From: Gymnothorax reevesii
Lineage: Eukaryota > Chordata > Actinopteri > Anguilliformes > Muraenidae
Assembly (NCBI GenBank): GCA_029721435.1
Contig: CM056587.1
Span: forward strand, 17,554,667-17,618,666
Direction: 5' to 3'
Length of the DNA stretch: 64,000 nucleotides
The position numbers were made by a program, and so were the translations under genes. The notes beneath the pieces are model-generated. The model saw only the letters and a list, made by a program, of their open reading frames with translations, was not told the DNA's origin and did no database searches. Of the stretch, positions 44,616-56,001 are shown in pieces (the first letter of the stretch is position 1; each line of letters opens with the position of its first letter).

Positions 44616-45081
44616 TGTTATGTATGATAATTTTTTGTACAGCATTTTATTTCATTTGTAAATGAAGATTTGTTACATGCTGTTTTGCTGCCTTGCTGGT
44701 CAGCTATATTTATTTTGTTCATTGGCACCATCTGGTGGCGTGTTTGTAAAATCATTAAGAAAAGTCTAGTAATTTCTAGAAGCTTCTGGCACTTTCCTGC
44801 TTGGAGGGGGCGGGATTTCCCTAGAATCCTGTGGATCTTTCTGGAAGGTTGCTAGACTATAAAAAGGCTGTGATTTTAAGCACAGAAGAGACTGACAACA
44901 AAGAGAGCAGACAGCAGAAGAGAGCAGACCAGAGTTTTGTTTTGGCAACAGTTAAATAGTGGCAGTGTTATTAGAGAATTTAAATAGTGGATAATTTTTG
45001 TACAACTTTTTTTGTAAAGAATACATTTGTTTTAGTTGTACTGGCCAGTTTTCTTTGTTGTGATTTTTCCAAGTCATAACA
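44616..45081 (+). repeat. 3' LTR of right Gmr1-like element (466 bp)
   Basis: Same ends and length as the 5' LTR. The polyadenylation hexamer reads AATACA (45020-45025) instead of AATAAA in the 5' copy. Confidence 0.97.
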
Positions 45082-46879
45082 TTACCCACTTTAATGCTGT
45101 ATAATTCAAGATTTAAGCTTCACAAAGAGGAAAAATGTGGCTCAATTCAGGAAAGACACTTTCAGCATTTAGAATTACATTGTATTTCAGTTTATTTTCA
45201 TGATTTTGGTAGAGAAAATGAGCAGCAAACATAAAAAATCTTCATGAGAATTCACCATTGAAATTGCAAAAAAAATAATTCTGACGATCGAAAAACTGCT
45301 GGGGCTGAAAACTATACATTTCTGGTATCATAAACTCCTTGAGCACAAGTAGAATTCATCTTCAACATTACATTCTAGATTACCTACATGCTATTAGCCA
45401 AATTATACAGCTACCCAAGTGTCTCCCCAAAGTCTCAAAATGATTTGCTGTCAAATCATTAAAAAAATCACGTATTTAACACAATTAAAGCTTTAAGGCA
45501 TGAAATTTAATATGAACGAATGATTTTCTGGTTGAGTTTAGTATGAATTTATCAATATCAGTGCAGTTGAATATCAGTGGTCACAAGCAACCTCTCCAAA
45601 TATGAAACATGCCTTTTCTCCATAATAAAGTTTAGAGTTTTGGCCATTTTTCTTCAAAGCCAGCACAAACACGCATTAAATAAACTGCTAATTAAACGGT
45701 CAGAACATTCACCCTGTAATGAAAGCTACCAGTCCCCTCTTCAAAGCTCACGAACCCATTTCAACACTTATAAGGAGCAAGTACACCTCACTAACACAGT
45801 AATATCTGAATTCTGAAATATACCTTATTTTAACTGAACAGACACTCCACTTTCAGGGAATATCAAATCCATTGCGTCTCCCGATTCAAAAGAGACGTGC
45901 AATGAACGTACTGGGGGTCCACACCAAAATGCACGGGCAGTTCGCGTTTTAAACAGGAAAAAAACCTCGACATTCGACTTTGTTGAGTACATACACTTTC
46001 CGAAACAGAAAAAAAAAATAGCAGCCTGACCTTTTTCGTGAATCCCTCCTCCAGAGACATTGACTGTATAAAATAGAGACCGATGTATCCTGCAGCAAGG
46101 ACCCTCCGGTCCTGTTTCATTCGAAATAATTCCAATAGAGCATATCGTTCTCATTTAAATCCTGTTATGTAACTGAACACTTCAAGGCCAGTTTTGCGAA
46201 CCGATTTTCTATAAATCCCGTCTATTTTAGCCGCATAATGTGCATAACGTAGACAGGATACAACCGGGCCTGCTGATACGCATTGGTTTGTATGCTCTGT
46301 GTTTGTCCAATCAATGTGTTTCACTTACTCTAAAATGTTTAAACACTCGGGAATTGGATAAGAAACGAGCCAATCAATACATTGTTATCAGGGAAACTTC
46401 ACGAGGCCATGCAGTGTAACTCTACAATTACGCAGAAGAGCTTGAGTGTATGGTTGAGTGATTGGCTATCAACGCCAGTACTCGGGTGGATATAAGGAAG
46501 CGCTGGATTTAGCAATGAAGGAATCTACGCGTAAATCCACGGTAGGGAACTACAATTTTTTTTGTATGGGACAACTGTAATAGGCAATAGAATGTGAGAG
46601 AATCAATACCATGTCGATTTTTTTGCCTCAGAAAACTGATTTTTATGTACTACTAATTGGAATACTGTTAGCTCACTGTGGCTAAACTGGTTGCTACTAA
46701 GGATAACGATTTTTTCTGTGTCAAGATATCGTTTTTTCAAACTGCTGAATCGACACTATGGGCAAGGATACTGACCAGTTTGCACATCAGGCTTAGCTGA
46801 GGAGTTTAATTCATGCAGCTCTCAAAAAACAGGGAGTGGAGTGAACTGCACCGTATTCAGAACCGCGTTCGAGGTCTGC
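45082..46879. other. Non-coding, nothing recognised
   Basis: Short ORFs without recognisable domains. 'ttgactgtataaaatagag' near 46060 resembles the terminus of the MITE at 59618. Confidence 0.4.
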
Positions 46880-47636
46880 TTGCTTGTGAACATTCAATAA
46901 CTGATCCGGGGGTGCCATCTAGTGATCGAGTACAGTAACAGCGTACTTCCAATGTGCAGGTCTATAGACGCGGGCATCTACATCTGCAGAAAGGGGTTAA
47001 TTACTCTCCTGCTCCTTATTTGCGCACGTAGAACTCCTGGACCGGAGTTGTTTAAATATAATAGGCTGTTTGTGTGATTCCCGTTTGTCTTTTTTCTCTC
47101 GTCAATTTTCTTGGTTGGGTTTCCCTCGTGTGATTCTCCCGATGTAATTAGCCTCATTCCCCACACCTGATCTCTGTATAACATGTGACCTTCCCTGTGT
47201 GTATATTAAGAGTCTTCACTCACAGCTCTTGTCAGAACGTTGATCAATACTTCTTTGTGCAGAGTGCCTCGTATGCCATTGAATATTTTTTCGCTTCTAC
47301 TGGATAGTCCGACCTTGATTCTTGCCATAGCCCTTTTGTACTGTTTTTGTCTTTCTGGATTTTGATCTATCCTTGTATGACCACGAGTTCTGTGTTTGGA
47401 TGCCCTGTGTATGACCATTAGCTTTGCCCATCGACTACGACTTTTTGCTTATCGTTTTTGTACCTCTGCCCATCTGTCTTACTGGTTCTGACCCCTGTCT
47501 AGTCGATTACTGTTTTAGGATTTTGTATTGTGGCTTGGCAATTCCTGTTTTTTGGCTTTGATTTGGACTCCAATAAAGGTATACGTTTCTTTTTTGGATT
47601 TCCCTCTTGCGTGTGGTTTCTGAACGCACCGTCACA
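46880..47636 (+). repeat. Gypsy LTR remnant, copy 1
   Basis: It has the hallmarks of the window's long LTR family: 'gtgtgtatattaag' TATA-like box (about 47198), 'acagctcttgtcagaacgttgatc', AATAAA at 47572-47577, and a CA end ('caccgtcaca') at 47636. Read with the next entry it forms a tandem LTR pair. Its start is not sharp. Confidence 0.55.
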
Positions 47637-48136
47637 TGTGCATTCCCTCATGCTGTTTGTATTAGCACACCCCCACACCTGTTCCCTCTTAGAATGTGAT
47701 CATTCCCTGTGTGTATAGCCTCAATTTGCCATAGCTCCCTTGTCAGAACGTTGATCAATTTTCTCCTGTGCAGATTTTGTCAAAGCCGGTTGATTTTGAC
47801 CCTTTGACAGACCTTGCTTTTTGCCTTTGACACTCTGTACCGGTTTGCTGCCCGTTTTGGATTTCGACCCGTTTCTGTTTGCTCATTCTTTTGCCTGCTG
47901 CCCTGTTAACGAACTTTGCTCACAAACTCTGACTTCTGTTTTTGGATTTGCCCTTGTGTACTTTCGCCATTCTGATTTCCTAGATTCAACCACTGCCTGT
48001 CTTCCGGATTACGGTTTTGAATTGTGTCTCTGTACCTCTGCATTGATCTTTGGCTTTTTGACATCTGGACTGTAATAAACTCTGATTTTTGGATTATCCC
48101 TGAGTTGCGATTGGTTTCTGTGGGCGTAACGTTGCA
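47637..48136 (+). repeat. Gypsy LTR remnant, copy 2 (R-U5)
   Basis: It repeats the downstream half of copy 1: 'cttgtcagaacgttgatcaat', Phe/Leu-rich-looking 'ggattt' runs, AATAAA at 48074-48079 and 'ggtttctgtgggcgtaac'. It lacks most of U3. Confidence 0.5.
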
Positions 48137-49277
48137 CCCTAAGGATTTATATACAATTTTTCATGAATCAAGGAGATTTGTGAATCTTTCACTTTAACAT
48201 GGTAAACAAAAATACTTGAACAGGACTTGATGCTGTGCCTGTAATGGGGAGCACAAACTATGGACTGGTCCCTGGGAGTTGTGCTCAAGGCTCATCAACA
48301 TGTGAGGGCTATCCCGTCTGGTCCAAATCAACAGAAGGGCTACTGTGGTACAACATATTTTAATGATTGTTTCAGGAGGAATGTATCACAATGCACAGTG
48401 CATCGCACCCTGCTGCGGATATGACTTTCCAGGCGCAGACTGGTCAGCATGACACTTCTATCTCCTGTCCACTGTTAAATGCCTGCAGTGGGTACAGTAT
48501 TGTCGGAACTGGACTTTGAAGCAATGAAATAAGTGCTCCTGGTTCCCCTGAGTCTTGTTTCTTTCCCACATTATGTCTGTCCATTGGGTGCAGAAAAACT
48601 GTACCTTGGGAGCGGACATGATGGCATTTTGGGAAGGAAACAAGCAGGTGGTGGGAGACACTGGGAAATGATCTGCTGAAACACGCTGGATTCGGGCATT
48701 TATATGGATGTCAATATAATGGATTTTTTTTTGCAGCACAAGGAGGTCCCACAGCGTGTAAGGTAGGTAGTCATGTTTTGGCTCATCACTCTTATTTTTT
48801 CCAAGAGAATTCCAGTGCATTGCAAGCAATTTTGCATGTAGTCATGTCTTTGCATTGACTTTGACTGTAATCTGACGTGCGAAAAAATCATTTCGCGTCC
48901 GGGATGAAAGTGGCTTTACTGTGCCAGGAAAGTAATATGTGGGTTATTACTCTAGAGGCAACACTGTGTGCACTTTGTGCTGTCATTTCTTCTTCTATCC
49001 TCCCGCACTCTTTGACAAGTTGGTGGGGTTTTTTTTTTTTTTGGAATGTGTGATGGACAATTAATTGACCTGTGGATCCACCTCTCCTCCTCTATGATGC
49101 ATCCGCAGTGATTGACGTTGTTTCCCCCTGATGATAGAAGGATCATTCACACCACATTTATCTGATTCACGGTTTCTCAATTTACTTTTTTTTTTTTTTT
49201 TTCCACTAGCTTTCCTTGTCTCTAAAAGAAATGAGCCCAAATTGTAAAGGTCTGATCTCAAGGAGAGCTATCGTGTG
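48137..49277. other. Non-coding, nothing recognised
   Basis: No gene supported; poly-T tracts occur near 49028 and 49188. Confidence 0.4.
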
Positions 49278-49490
49278 TAGGGGAGTCTGGGCTCTGATGA
49301 GCCATATCACTATTTTGCAATCAATCGATGCCAGAGGTCTTTAAAATAGTCAAAATAGTGATATGGCTCATTTATCCCCATGACTCATCAGTCAATGGTT
49401 AAACATTTTGCCTATTTTAAGCAGCTCTGTCATCGATTGATCGCAAAATAGTGATATGGCTCATTGTTCCCCATGGCTCATCAGACAGTC
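49278..49490. mobile_element. Foldback MITE with three copies of one motif
   Basis: The left arm 49298-49330 and right arm 49431-49463 are reverse complements at 32 of 33 positions, starting TGAGCCATATCACTATTTTG. A third copy of the same motif lies between them at 49352-49370 in the right-arm orientation. The outer borders ('gtctgggctctgatgagccat' and 'atggctcatcagacagtcc') are also inverted. Confidence 0.7.
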
Positions 49491-50098
49491 CTCCCACAGT
49501 GGTTGCAATGCATGTCATGAGATCTGATGGTTTATGAGTGCGATATTAACTTTGTCGTCTTCACATTTTTCCACTCGCTGAAAGACCAACTGTGCTGATA
49601 TCAAAAATGTACATACCATTATTCTGAGGAATGTAAACCCCATGAGACCTATGAGCCCATTTATGGGTCTGTCAAATGCAGCTGCTGTATTCAAGTCTGC
49701 ACAACTTCAGGTCTATTTTAAATTCTGCTGAAGGTCTCAAGGTTTCCAACAATCCTAAAAATGTCCTGCTGAATTACAGAGGAATGTGTGTAAAATGATT
49801 TACAAGATCTAGTCATTCTCTGTTTGACGTAACACTGTGGCCATAAAAACATTGCGTTCTGGTTTGAATATTTTCCCTCAGCGGAAATATGCAGCTTCAA
49901 TGAAGCACTGCAACCAGCAGATACAAAATATGCATGTGACATTGTCCCAGTGTAATATGAAAAAAGTGCCATTTCTGGCTTTGAACTGACTTTAGTGAAA
50001 AGTCAAGAGTTTATGGGATGAATATCACTTTGGCATGACAAACTTGCTTTCATACAGGGATGTGATCATTAAGAGGCACAGATATTTCAGCTTTTAAT
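49491..50098. other. Non-coding, nothing recognised
   Basis: No gene supported. Confidence 0.4.
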
Positions 50099-51223
50099 TG
50101 TTGGGATTTACGAAATGAACCAATAGCGAAAACCAGATGAATGGAAGAAGGAGGCTTTATTTCTGAAGGGGGTAACCCCCCCCCAACAGAGCTGGCAACA
50201 GTACAAAGTCCGCAATCCAAAATCAGTATCCAAAGGACGAAATCCAGAATCGTAACCAGGGCACCAAAAACAAAATCCGCAGTCAGGCGAAAATAGGTCG
50301 ATACACAAGAATGCGGTACAATACAGGGAATTGGCAAAGCTCGGTAGTCAGGCGGTCCAGTCAGAAAGATAAATCACTTAGAATCAAGGCGTAAACAAAA
50401 CATGGCATAGGAAGAACGATCTGACAAGAGAGTGAACCAAACAGACATCTTATATACACATCCAGGGTAAACACATGACCAGGGAGAACAGGTGCAATCA
50501 ATGGTAACAATGATCAGGGAGAGACACATGAGGAATACTCTAATTACATGAATATGGCTGTAGCCAAAACGCAGACAGGGATCACAAGACAAACCTAAGT
50601 ACAAAACAGCTCCGGTTAAGGAGTACTAAAGTGCCAAGATAAAAGAAAAGGAAAGCACAAAGTATAAGTAGAAATCCACAGAAACTTGCAGCAGAGATAA
50701 TTAGGGATAGGCAAGGAGGCGGAGATTAGAATTGAGCGACTGCTGAGAGATCGTTAGTCAATTAGTATGTGCAGCTATACAATCCCGAGTGCATGTTAGA
50801 AAGTTAGTAAAAATATACAATGTTAATATTGGTTAGTAATCTAGTGAAAACAACAAACTGTTAGTATAGGGTAGTGGATGGTAAAAGAGAGGAAGGAAGC
50901 ACATGAGATAATGAAGGAAGATTGAACACCCAGAAACCAATAAATCACCCGAATGAGTGGCACGCAAGACTAGGGACCGTGGGGAAAGACCTACACAAGA
51001 CAAGACAGGGTAGACATAGTGCAATGCATGGAAATGAAAACATGGCATAGAAACTAAATGATCTAAGACATGAAAAATAACACAATGAAATCCAAACTAC
51101 CAAAACACAATACATAATCCTAAGAATGGTCAGACAGGCAGTGGTCGCTTAAAGACAAGAATCCTAAACATGGCTGAGCCAGGCACAGAAATTTAAACGA
51201 CAGACGAATCCAGAATCCCAACA
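50099..51223 (-). mobile_element. Solo LTR, 1125 bp, TSD TTAAT
   Basis: Perfect terminal inverted repeats TGTTGGGATT...AATCCCAACA are flanked by an exact 5-bp duplication TTAAT (50094-50098 and 51224-51228). On the minus strand it carries a TGTATATAAG TATA box (about 50449-50458), 'ctcttgtcagatcgttcttcc' and AATAAA (50157-50162), in promoter-to-polyA order. No internal gypsy sequence is attached, so this is the product of LTR-LTR recombination. ORFs inside it are not genes. Confidence 0.88.
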
Positions 51224-51860
51224 TTAATCGCAGATCGCACAATTGTCTCTCTGCTATAAGCCCATCCTCAGGGAGAGCCATTTTTAGTGCCATATTTCAA
51301 CTGCATTCAAATAAAAGAATAATTTCTCATGTGCTTTTATGGCCAACATCTGATGTGATTCTGCAAAGCTATTTCAATGGAAAGTCATCTCTCAATCTAC
51401 TTGCTCTGGAGGACTTTCAAAGCTTGAGTAGAGAAGCTTTTCATGAAAGTCAGAGCGTCATATCTCCGTTTTTTTGTTTGGTTTTCTCTGTGTCTGAAGG
51501 TGGTCTGCCACGGAACAGATGCACTAACAAAAGAGCCAGAGATGCTAATTATGCTCAGTCCTGTTGACTGGATTTATCATGGAACAAATGGCAATGTTAG
51601 CTTAGACCAACTGTTCGCTTGGACTCAATATGGCGGGTCTGGGCCAAATATGAAATATTTGTGTAGCAGGGCAGTTCGGCAGTGTTCATACAGTGGTACA
51701 ATTTCTTGCTACTTGGGTCCATTCAAACACAATGGATTTAATGAATATCTTGTTGAAGCTGATACTGTGAGATCTTTGCATCTATGTATAAATATTATGT
51801 GAATTATGTAGAGTACCAGTTAAAAGTTTGGATGTACTTCTGTTATGGTATTCTGTATTT
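51224..51860. other. Non-coding, nothing recognised
   Basis: ORFs up to about 119 codons lack recognisable features. Confidence 0.4.
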
Positions 51861-52162
51861 GGCACTGTGGGTAGCACTGCTGTCACAGGTTCATAATCTG
51901 CCTGTGTGGAGTTTGCATGTTCTCCCCATGTTCGCGTGGCGTTCCTCCAGGTACTTACTTTCCTCCCAAAGACATGCGTATCAGGCCGATTGGAGATGCA
52001 GAATTGTGTGTGTGTGATTGGTGTGTGCGCTCCACAATGGATTGGAAAGCTGTCCAGAATGTGTCCCTCCCTTTCGCCCATAGTCAGCTAGGATAGGCTC
52101 CAGCTCCCTTGCAACCGTAGTGAGAAAGGAACATTTTAGATAATAGATGGATGGATGGATGA
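51861..52162 (+). repeat. SINE (tRNA-like head, conserved core, (GATG)n tail)
   Basis: It starts 'gtgggtagcactgctgtcac' with a decayed Pol III B box 'ggttcataatc'. The core 'gtgtggagtttgcatgttctcc' and tail 'aggataggctccagctccc' follow, ending in GATGGATGGATG. This is the arrangement of the widespread fish SINEs that borrow a LINE tail. Confidence 0.75.
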
Positions 52163-52524
52163 AAGTTAGAAAATTATGTTAAATGGCAGACAGAAAGAAA
52201 AAAATAGTTGGAAGTTTAAAAAAAATAATTTATGACTCATGTCAATTATGTCTAAACATTTGGAAATCATCAAAAGCCATATTTTGACAAAAATAAGCAA
52301 ATAAACTCTTTCCATATTCCTGCGAGAGAATTAAAAGCAAGCTACATTGGGATTTTATTGGTAGGAAAGGGCAGGGGGGAGGCAATCTAAAAGTGAGGCA
52401 GATCTATGGGAGTTCCGGTGTTTGCCCTGGAGTAAACGTTCAGCGCCACATGACTGCAGCTGTAGAAAAATTACACATACATGTATGTGCCAAAATCACA
52501 ATGACTAAAGTTGGTTATTCAGGT

Positions 52525-52670
52525 AGTGTGTGAGTGAATGGTGTGTGAGCCCTGTAATGGATTGGCGAACTGTCCAGAATGTGTTCCTGCCTTTCCCCCG
52601 TAGTCATAGGCTCCAGCTCCCCTGCCACCCTAGAGAGGAAGAAGCAGTTTAGATAATAGATGGATGGATG
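52525..52670 (+). repeat. SINE tail fragment
   Basis: 5'-truncated second copy: 'gtgtgtgagtgaatggtgtg', then 'cataggctccagctcccctg' and GATGGATGGATG. It lies 360 bp after the fuller copy in the same orientation. Confidence 0.7.
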
Positions 52671-54242
52671 ATTATTCAGGTGAAATTAAGATTCGAGGTT
52701 TTTTTGGAAATGGAAATGTGTTTGTTCATTTCCTTAGCCCTCCTGTTCTTTCCATTCAACGTCAGTGTCCCACTGAATGAGGATCCATGGAAACGCCCCT
52801 CCTGCTGACCTGTACGCAAAAGCCAAGGGCTGCTAAGAGCCCATTCAGTGCTGCGGGTTCCTGGAGGTCCCTGTTCCTCAAATTATGGTCCTCGAGGTCC
52901 AAGAACTGCAGTTTCCACCCTCTTTTTACCTGGGAGTCAGGTGTCATGACAGTCTGGCCAATGGGCAGTGCTGATTGTTTAGTGGCTTACCAGAGAGGAA
53001 TTAAAATCAGGGACGGATTTGGATTCATAGAGCTGATTTGCAGATCCCTGCTGTAGGTGATTCCTGGTTCCATGACTAAGGCAGGTTCGTGCTCAGTTGT
53101 GCAGTCTTTCCAGTGTAGGTCCATTGCTGCTCCTGTAGAGGGCACAGTAACATGAGAGACACCTTCGTGGACTGCGGCTGAATGCACCAAGACTGTCTCC
53201 GGCACCATAATGAATTGGTTTCCTCTCTAATGCAATCAGGACATAGACTGCCACCGCCTGCTTCCAACCGTCCCATCGCTGTCAGACATGCGGCTCTAAT
53301 TACAGAGAGCCATAGATTCAGACCATCGGTGGCTGGTTATAACAAAATATATTGAAATTAAATAAAGCATTCAACAAATATCACATATCCATATGTTAGA
53401 TTCAGATATATTAAAGGATTATGAAAGACCTCTCTAGCGCGGGGCAAATCTCTGTTGTTTTTTTTTTTCTTTTTTTTTTGGGAAGGGCAGACAAACAGCT
53501 GTGCAACAATTTCAGTAATTAATTCTGCTAAGCAAAAAATTTTTCATCCAGTTGCTTTTTACTCCTCTCCAATATAGAAATGAAGGGGAAAAAAAACACC
53601 TTCTTGCCAAGTCAGTTTTTAGTAGTATTTTCACATGTCTATTACAATGGACGCCACGACTGAATGGGCGTGAAATGTCATTAAAACTAAAGGAAAATTT
53701 AATATGTTTTTAACATTTGGAAGTGGATATCTGCATATGTCTGCATGTGTATGTATGCCTGTGTGCAGGTCTGAACATGAACAACTTTGCATATTCATGA
53801 TTTTTAGGCAAAATAAAATCAGTTTTTATGTCTTTGTCAGTAAAATATCGTGAACGCATTGCCATTTTTTTCACATAGTAGGCTACATGTTGCAACTGAT
53901 CACACTAACAATTGGAACAGACTTCAGCTTGCGGATACTTTCATCCATTCACTCATTTTTGATGAGCGGCCCCAAAGCAGGTTCTGTATGGCAGAAAGCA
54001 CAGGTGGAGGTTGCATTTGTCACAAAGGATCTTGTTTTTCCCATGCAGTAGGGTCTCTTGCATCTGATGGCCTCTCTCTTATAATAATGTGGTTCAAGGA
54101 AGTCTTCTACTTTATATTCTCAAGGAACATTACTTGAATTAAAAAAAATGTATAAATAAATAAATAGTCAAAGTTTAGTTATGCTAAATGCTCACAGATA
54201 TTCCATAACTTTGCATAGTGATACTATTTACTGAAGTGTTGG
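52671..54242. other. Non-coding, nothing firmly recognised
   Basis: The stretch 52840-53050 contains 'ggtcctcgaggtcc' wording similar to fish palindromic MITEs, but its ends could not be fixed. Confidence 0.35.
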
Positions 54243-55449
54243 TGTTATGATTCTGCCTTGTCTGCCATGTTTGTTATAATTCTGCTTTGTCTGACTATGC
54301 TCTGTTTCGTGATTTGGATTCCATGCCTTGTTTTGTTTCTGCCTGCCATATTCCACTATTGCAGTTTTACTCCGGTCCATGTTTTGTTTTTACAATGCAT
54401 TGCACTTTGTCTCCCCCTGTCTGGTCTTATGTCATGTGATTGCTCATTGCCCCAGTATTGTCTGCCACACTTTCTGGTGATTTCATGGTTTCTGGGATTT
54501 TGATCATTCCTTCCAGTCTCGTTTACTTCCTTCACCTTTTTTTTCTATAATTACAAACCAAACTAACAGTTTATTATTTTAGTTCAGATACTAGCTTAAA
54601 CGAACACTGTTTATAGTACTACTAACTTACTAACAAGCTCTAGGGATCGTATAGCTGCGCATTACTACTTGACTAACGAGCTCTCAGCACTCGCTCTGCT
54701 CTAGTCTCCGCCCCTTGCCTTCACTCACTTTACTTTGCTGTGTTTCAGCAGATTCTCTGCGCCTTGTTTCACAGTTCTGCCTCTCACTCTGTGCACTTTA
54801 GAACTCCCTAACCGGAGCCATATGTCTGCCTATAGGCTGTCTTGTGATCCCTGTCCGCGTTTTGGCTTTTGCCAAGTTCATGTAGTGAGGAACTTCATAA
54901 AGTTCATTCCTTTGTTAATTAGTCTGATCCAGCTCACCTGTTCCCTATCATAGCATGTGACTTCCCCTCCGTGTATTTAAGCAGTCATTTCACTGACAGC
55001 TCTTGTCTGAACGTTTTCCCTATGCGATGATCGTTGATGCCTTGTATTCATGGTATTATACTTCTGACTGGAACGTCCCCGATTCTGATTTTGGCTTTTT
55101 ATGTGATACTTCTGTGCCCGTGTACCGTACCTGTTTTGCCTGACCCAGAGTTTTGTCTCTGCTGCTCTAATAACGAATCGGATTACGTCTACTGGACTTT
55201 GGCTTTGGATTCTCTGACATTCCTGTGCCTGTGTACCGAACCTGATTTTCCCGACTCTGAGTTTTGTGTTTGCTGCCCTGTGTACGATTTGGATTTTGTC
55301 CCTGGGATTCTGATTTTTGGATCTGGATTCTGATTGTGGACTCTGTACCGTAGCTTCCTGCCCTGCGGGGGTTCACCCCCTTCCTTAATAAAACTCAAGT
55401 TTGCGGCATTGCTCGGTTCTCGCGTCTGGTTCCTGAGTGAAACTTCACA
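54243..55449 (+). mobile_element. Solo LTR, 1207 bp, TSD GTTGG
   Basis: It runs from TGTTATGATTC to ACTTCACA and is flanked by a perfect 5-bp duplication GTTGG (54238-54242 and 55450-55454). It has a TATTTAAG TATA-like box near 54974, 'acagctcttgtctgaacgtt', a GGGGGTTCACCCCC hairpin near 55366, and AATAAA at 55387-55392. It is related in layout and many blocks to the solo LTR at 50099, but the 3' terminal inverted repeat is degraded. Confidence 0.85.
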
Positions 55450-56001
55450 GTTGGCTCTGATCACCCAGCACCTGATGTCCATTGCAATGAACATCACTCA
55501 AGACCTGATGTCCATTGGAATGAACACTGAACTTTGAAAAAATCCTGTACTTTGCAGTTATGAGATTCAGAGTAACTTAAAATATCATCACATTGAATTG
55601 TTAGAATTTTGCTGAATGAAAGTTAATAAGGCTACAATCAAATTAATATTTATGAGGAAAAAAGGTCCTTCCTCTTGTCGGGCATAGGAGCCATGCTTGT
55701 CTTGTCTGTCTAAAATTCTTTCAGATCAAGTTACCGGTTATATCTTTGTGATTGCTGATTGGATAATCAGTAACAAAGAATTGTTAAAATGACAAAATCA
55801 AAGATTTTAAGTAGCCTAGACCCAAAAATGTCATGTCCATTCCAGTGGACGCAGGGTCTGAAAGGGCCCATCAAAATAATTACCTTGTTGGATCATGGAC
55901 ATGGTCCTTATAGTTTTAATAGTCCTGCACTTCTAAACATTGCCCAGCCTTTTGAGCCTTTGATACCGTTATAACAAATGTTCCATCACTTGCATGAAAT
56001 A
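55450..56001. other. Non-coding, nothing recognised
   Basis: It contains a short duplication of 'cctgatgtccattg[c/g]aatgaac' at 55471-55491 and 55504-55524. Confidence 0.4.

Larger units (their letters stand above)
39949..45081 (+). mobile_element. Gmr1-like Ty3/gypsy element, full-length but RT-deleted
   Basis: The element is 5133 bp, flanked by a perfect 4-bp duplication TTAC (39945-39948 and 45082-45085). Its order is LTR, primer site, gag, protease, integrase, RT thumb, RNase H, polypurine tract, LTR. The LTRs differ at only three of 466 positions by my alignment. Integrase precedes RT as in the left-hand element. The RT fingers and palm are missing by an internal deletion that keeps the frame. 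It also has in-frame stops at 41384, 41912, 42745 and 44308 and a frame change near 42240. Confidence 0.95.

Noticed and set aside
45825..46154. Minus-strand ORFs of about 90-109 residues
   Set aside because: No recognisable domain, and two overlapping frames are equally open; probably chance or MITE-derived.
47530..48075. Hydrophobic ORFs (also 54258-55537 and 50050-50337)
   Set aside because: They lie inside LTR U3/R-U5 sequence; Phe/Leu/Cys richness comes from T-rich LTR DNA.
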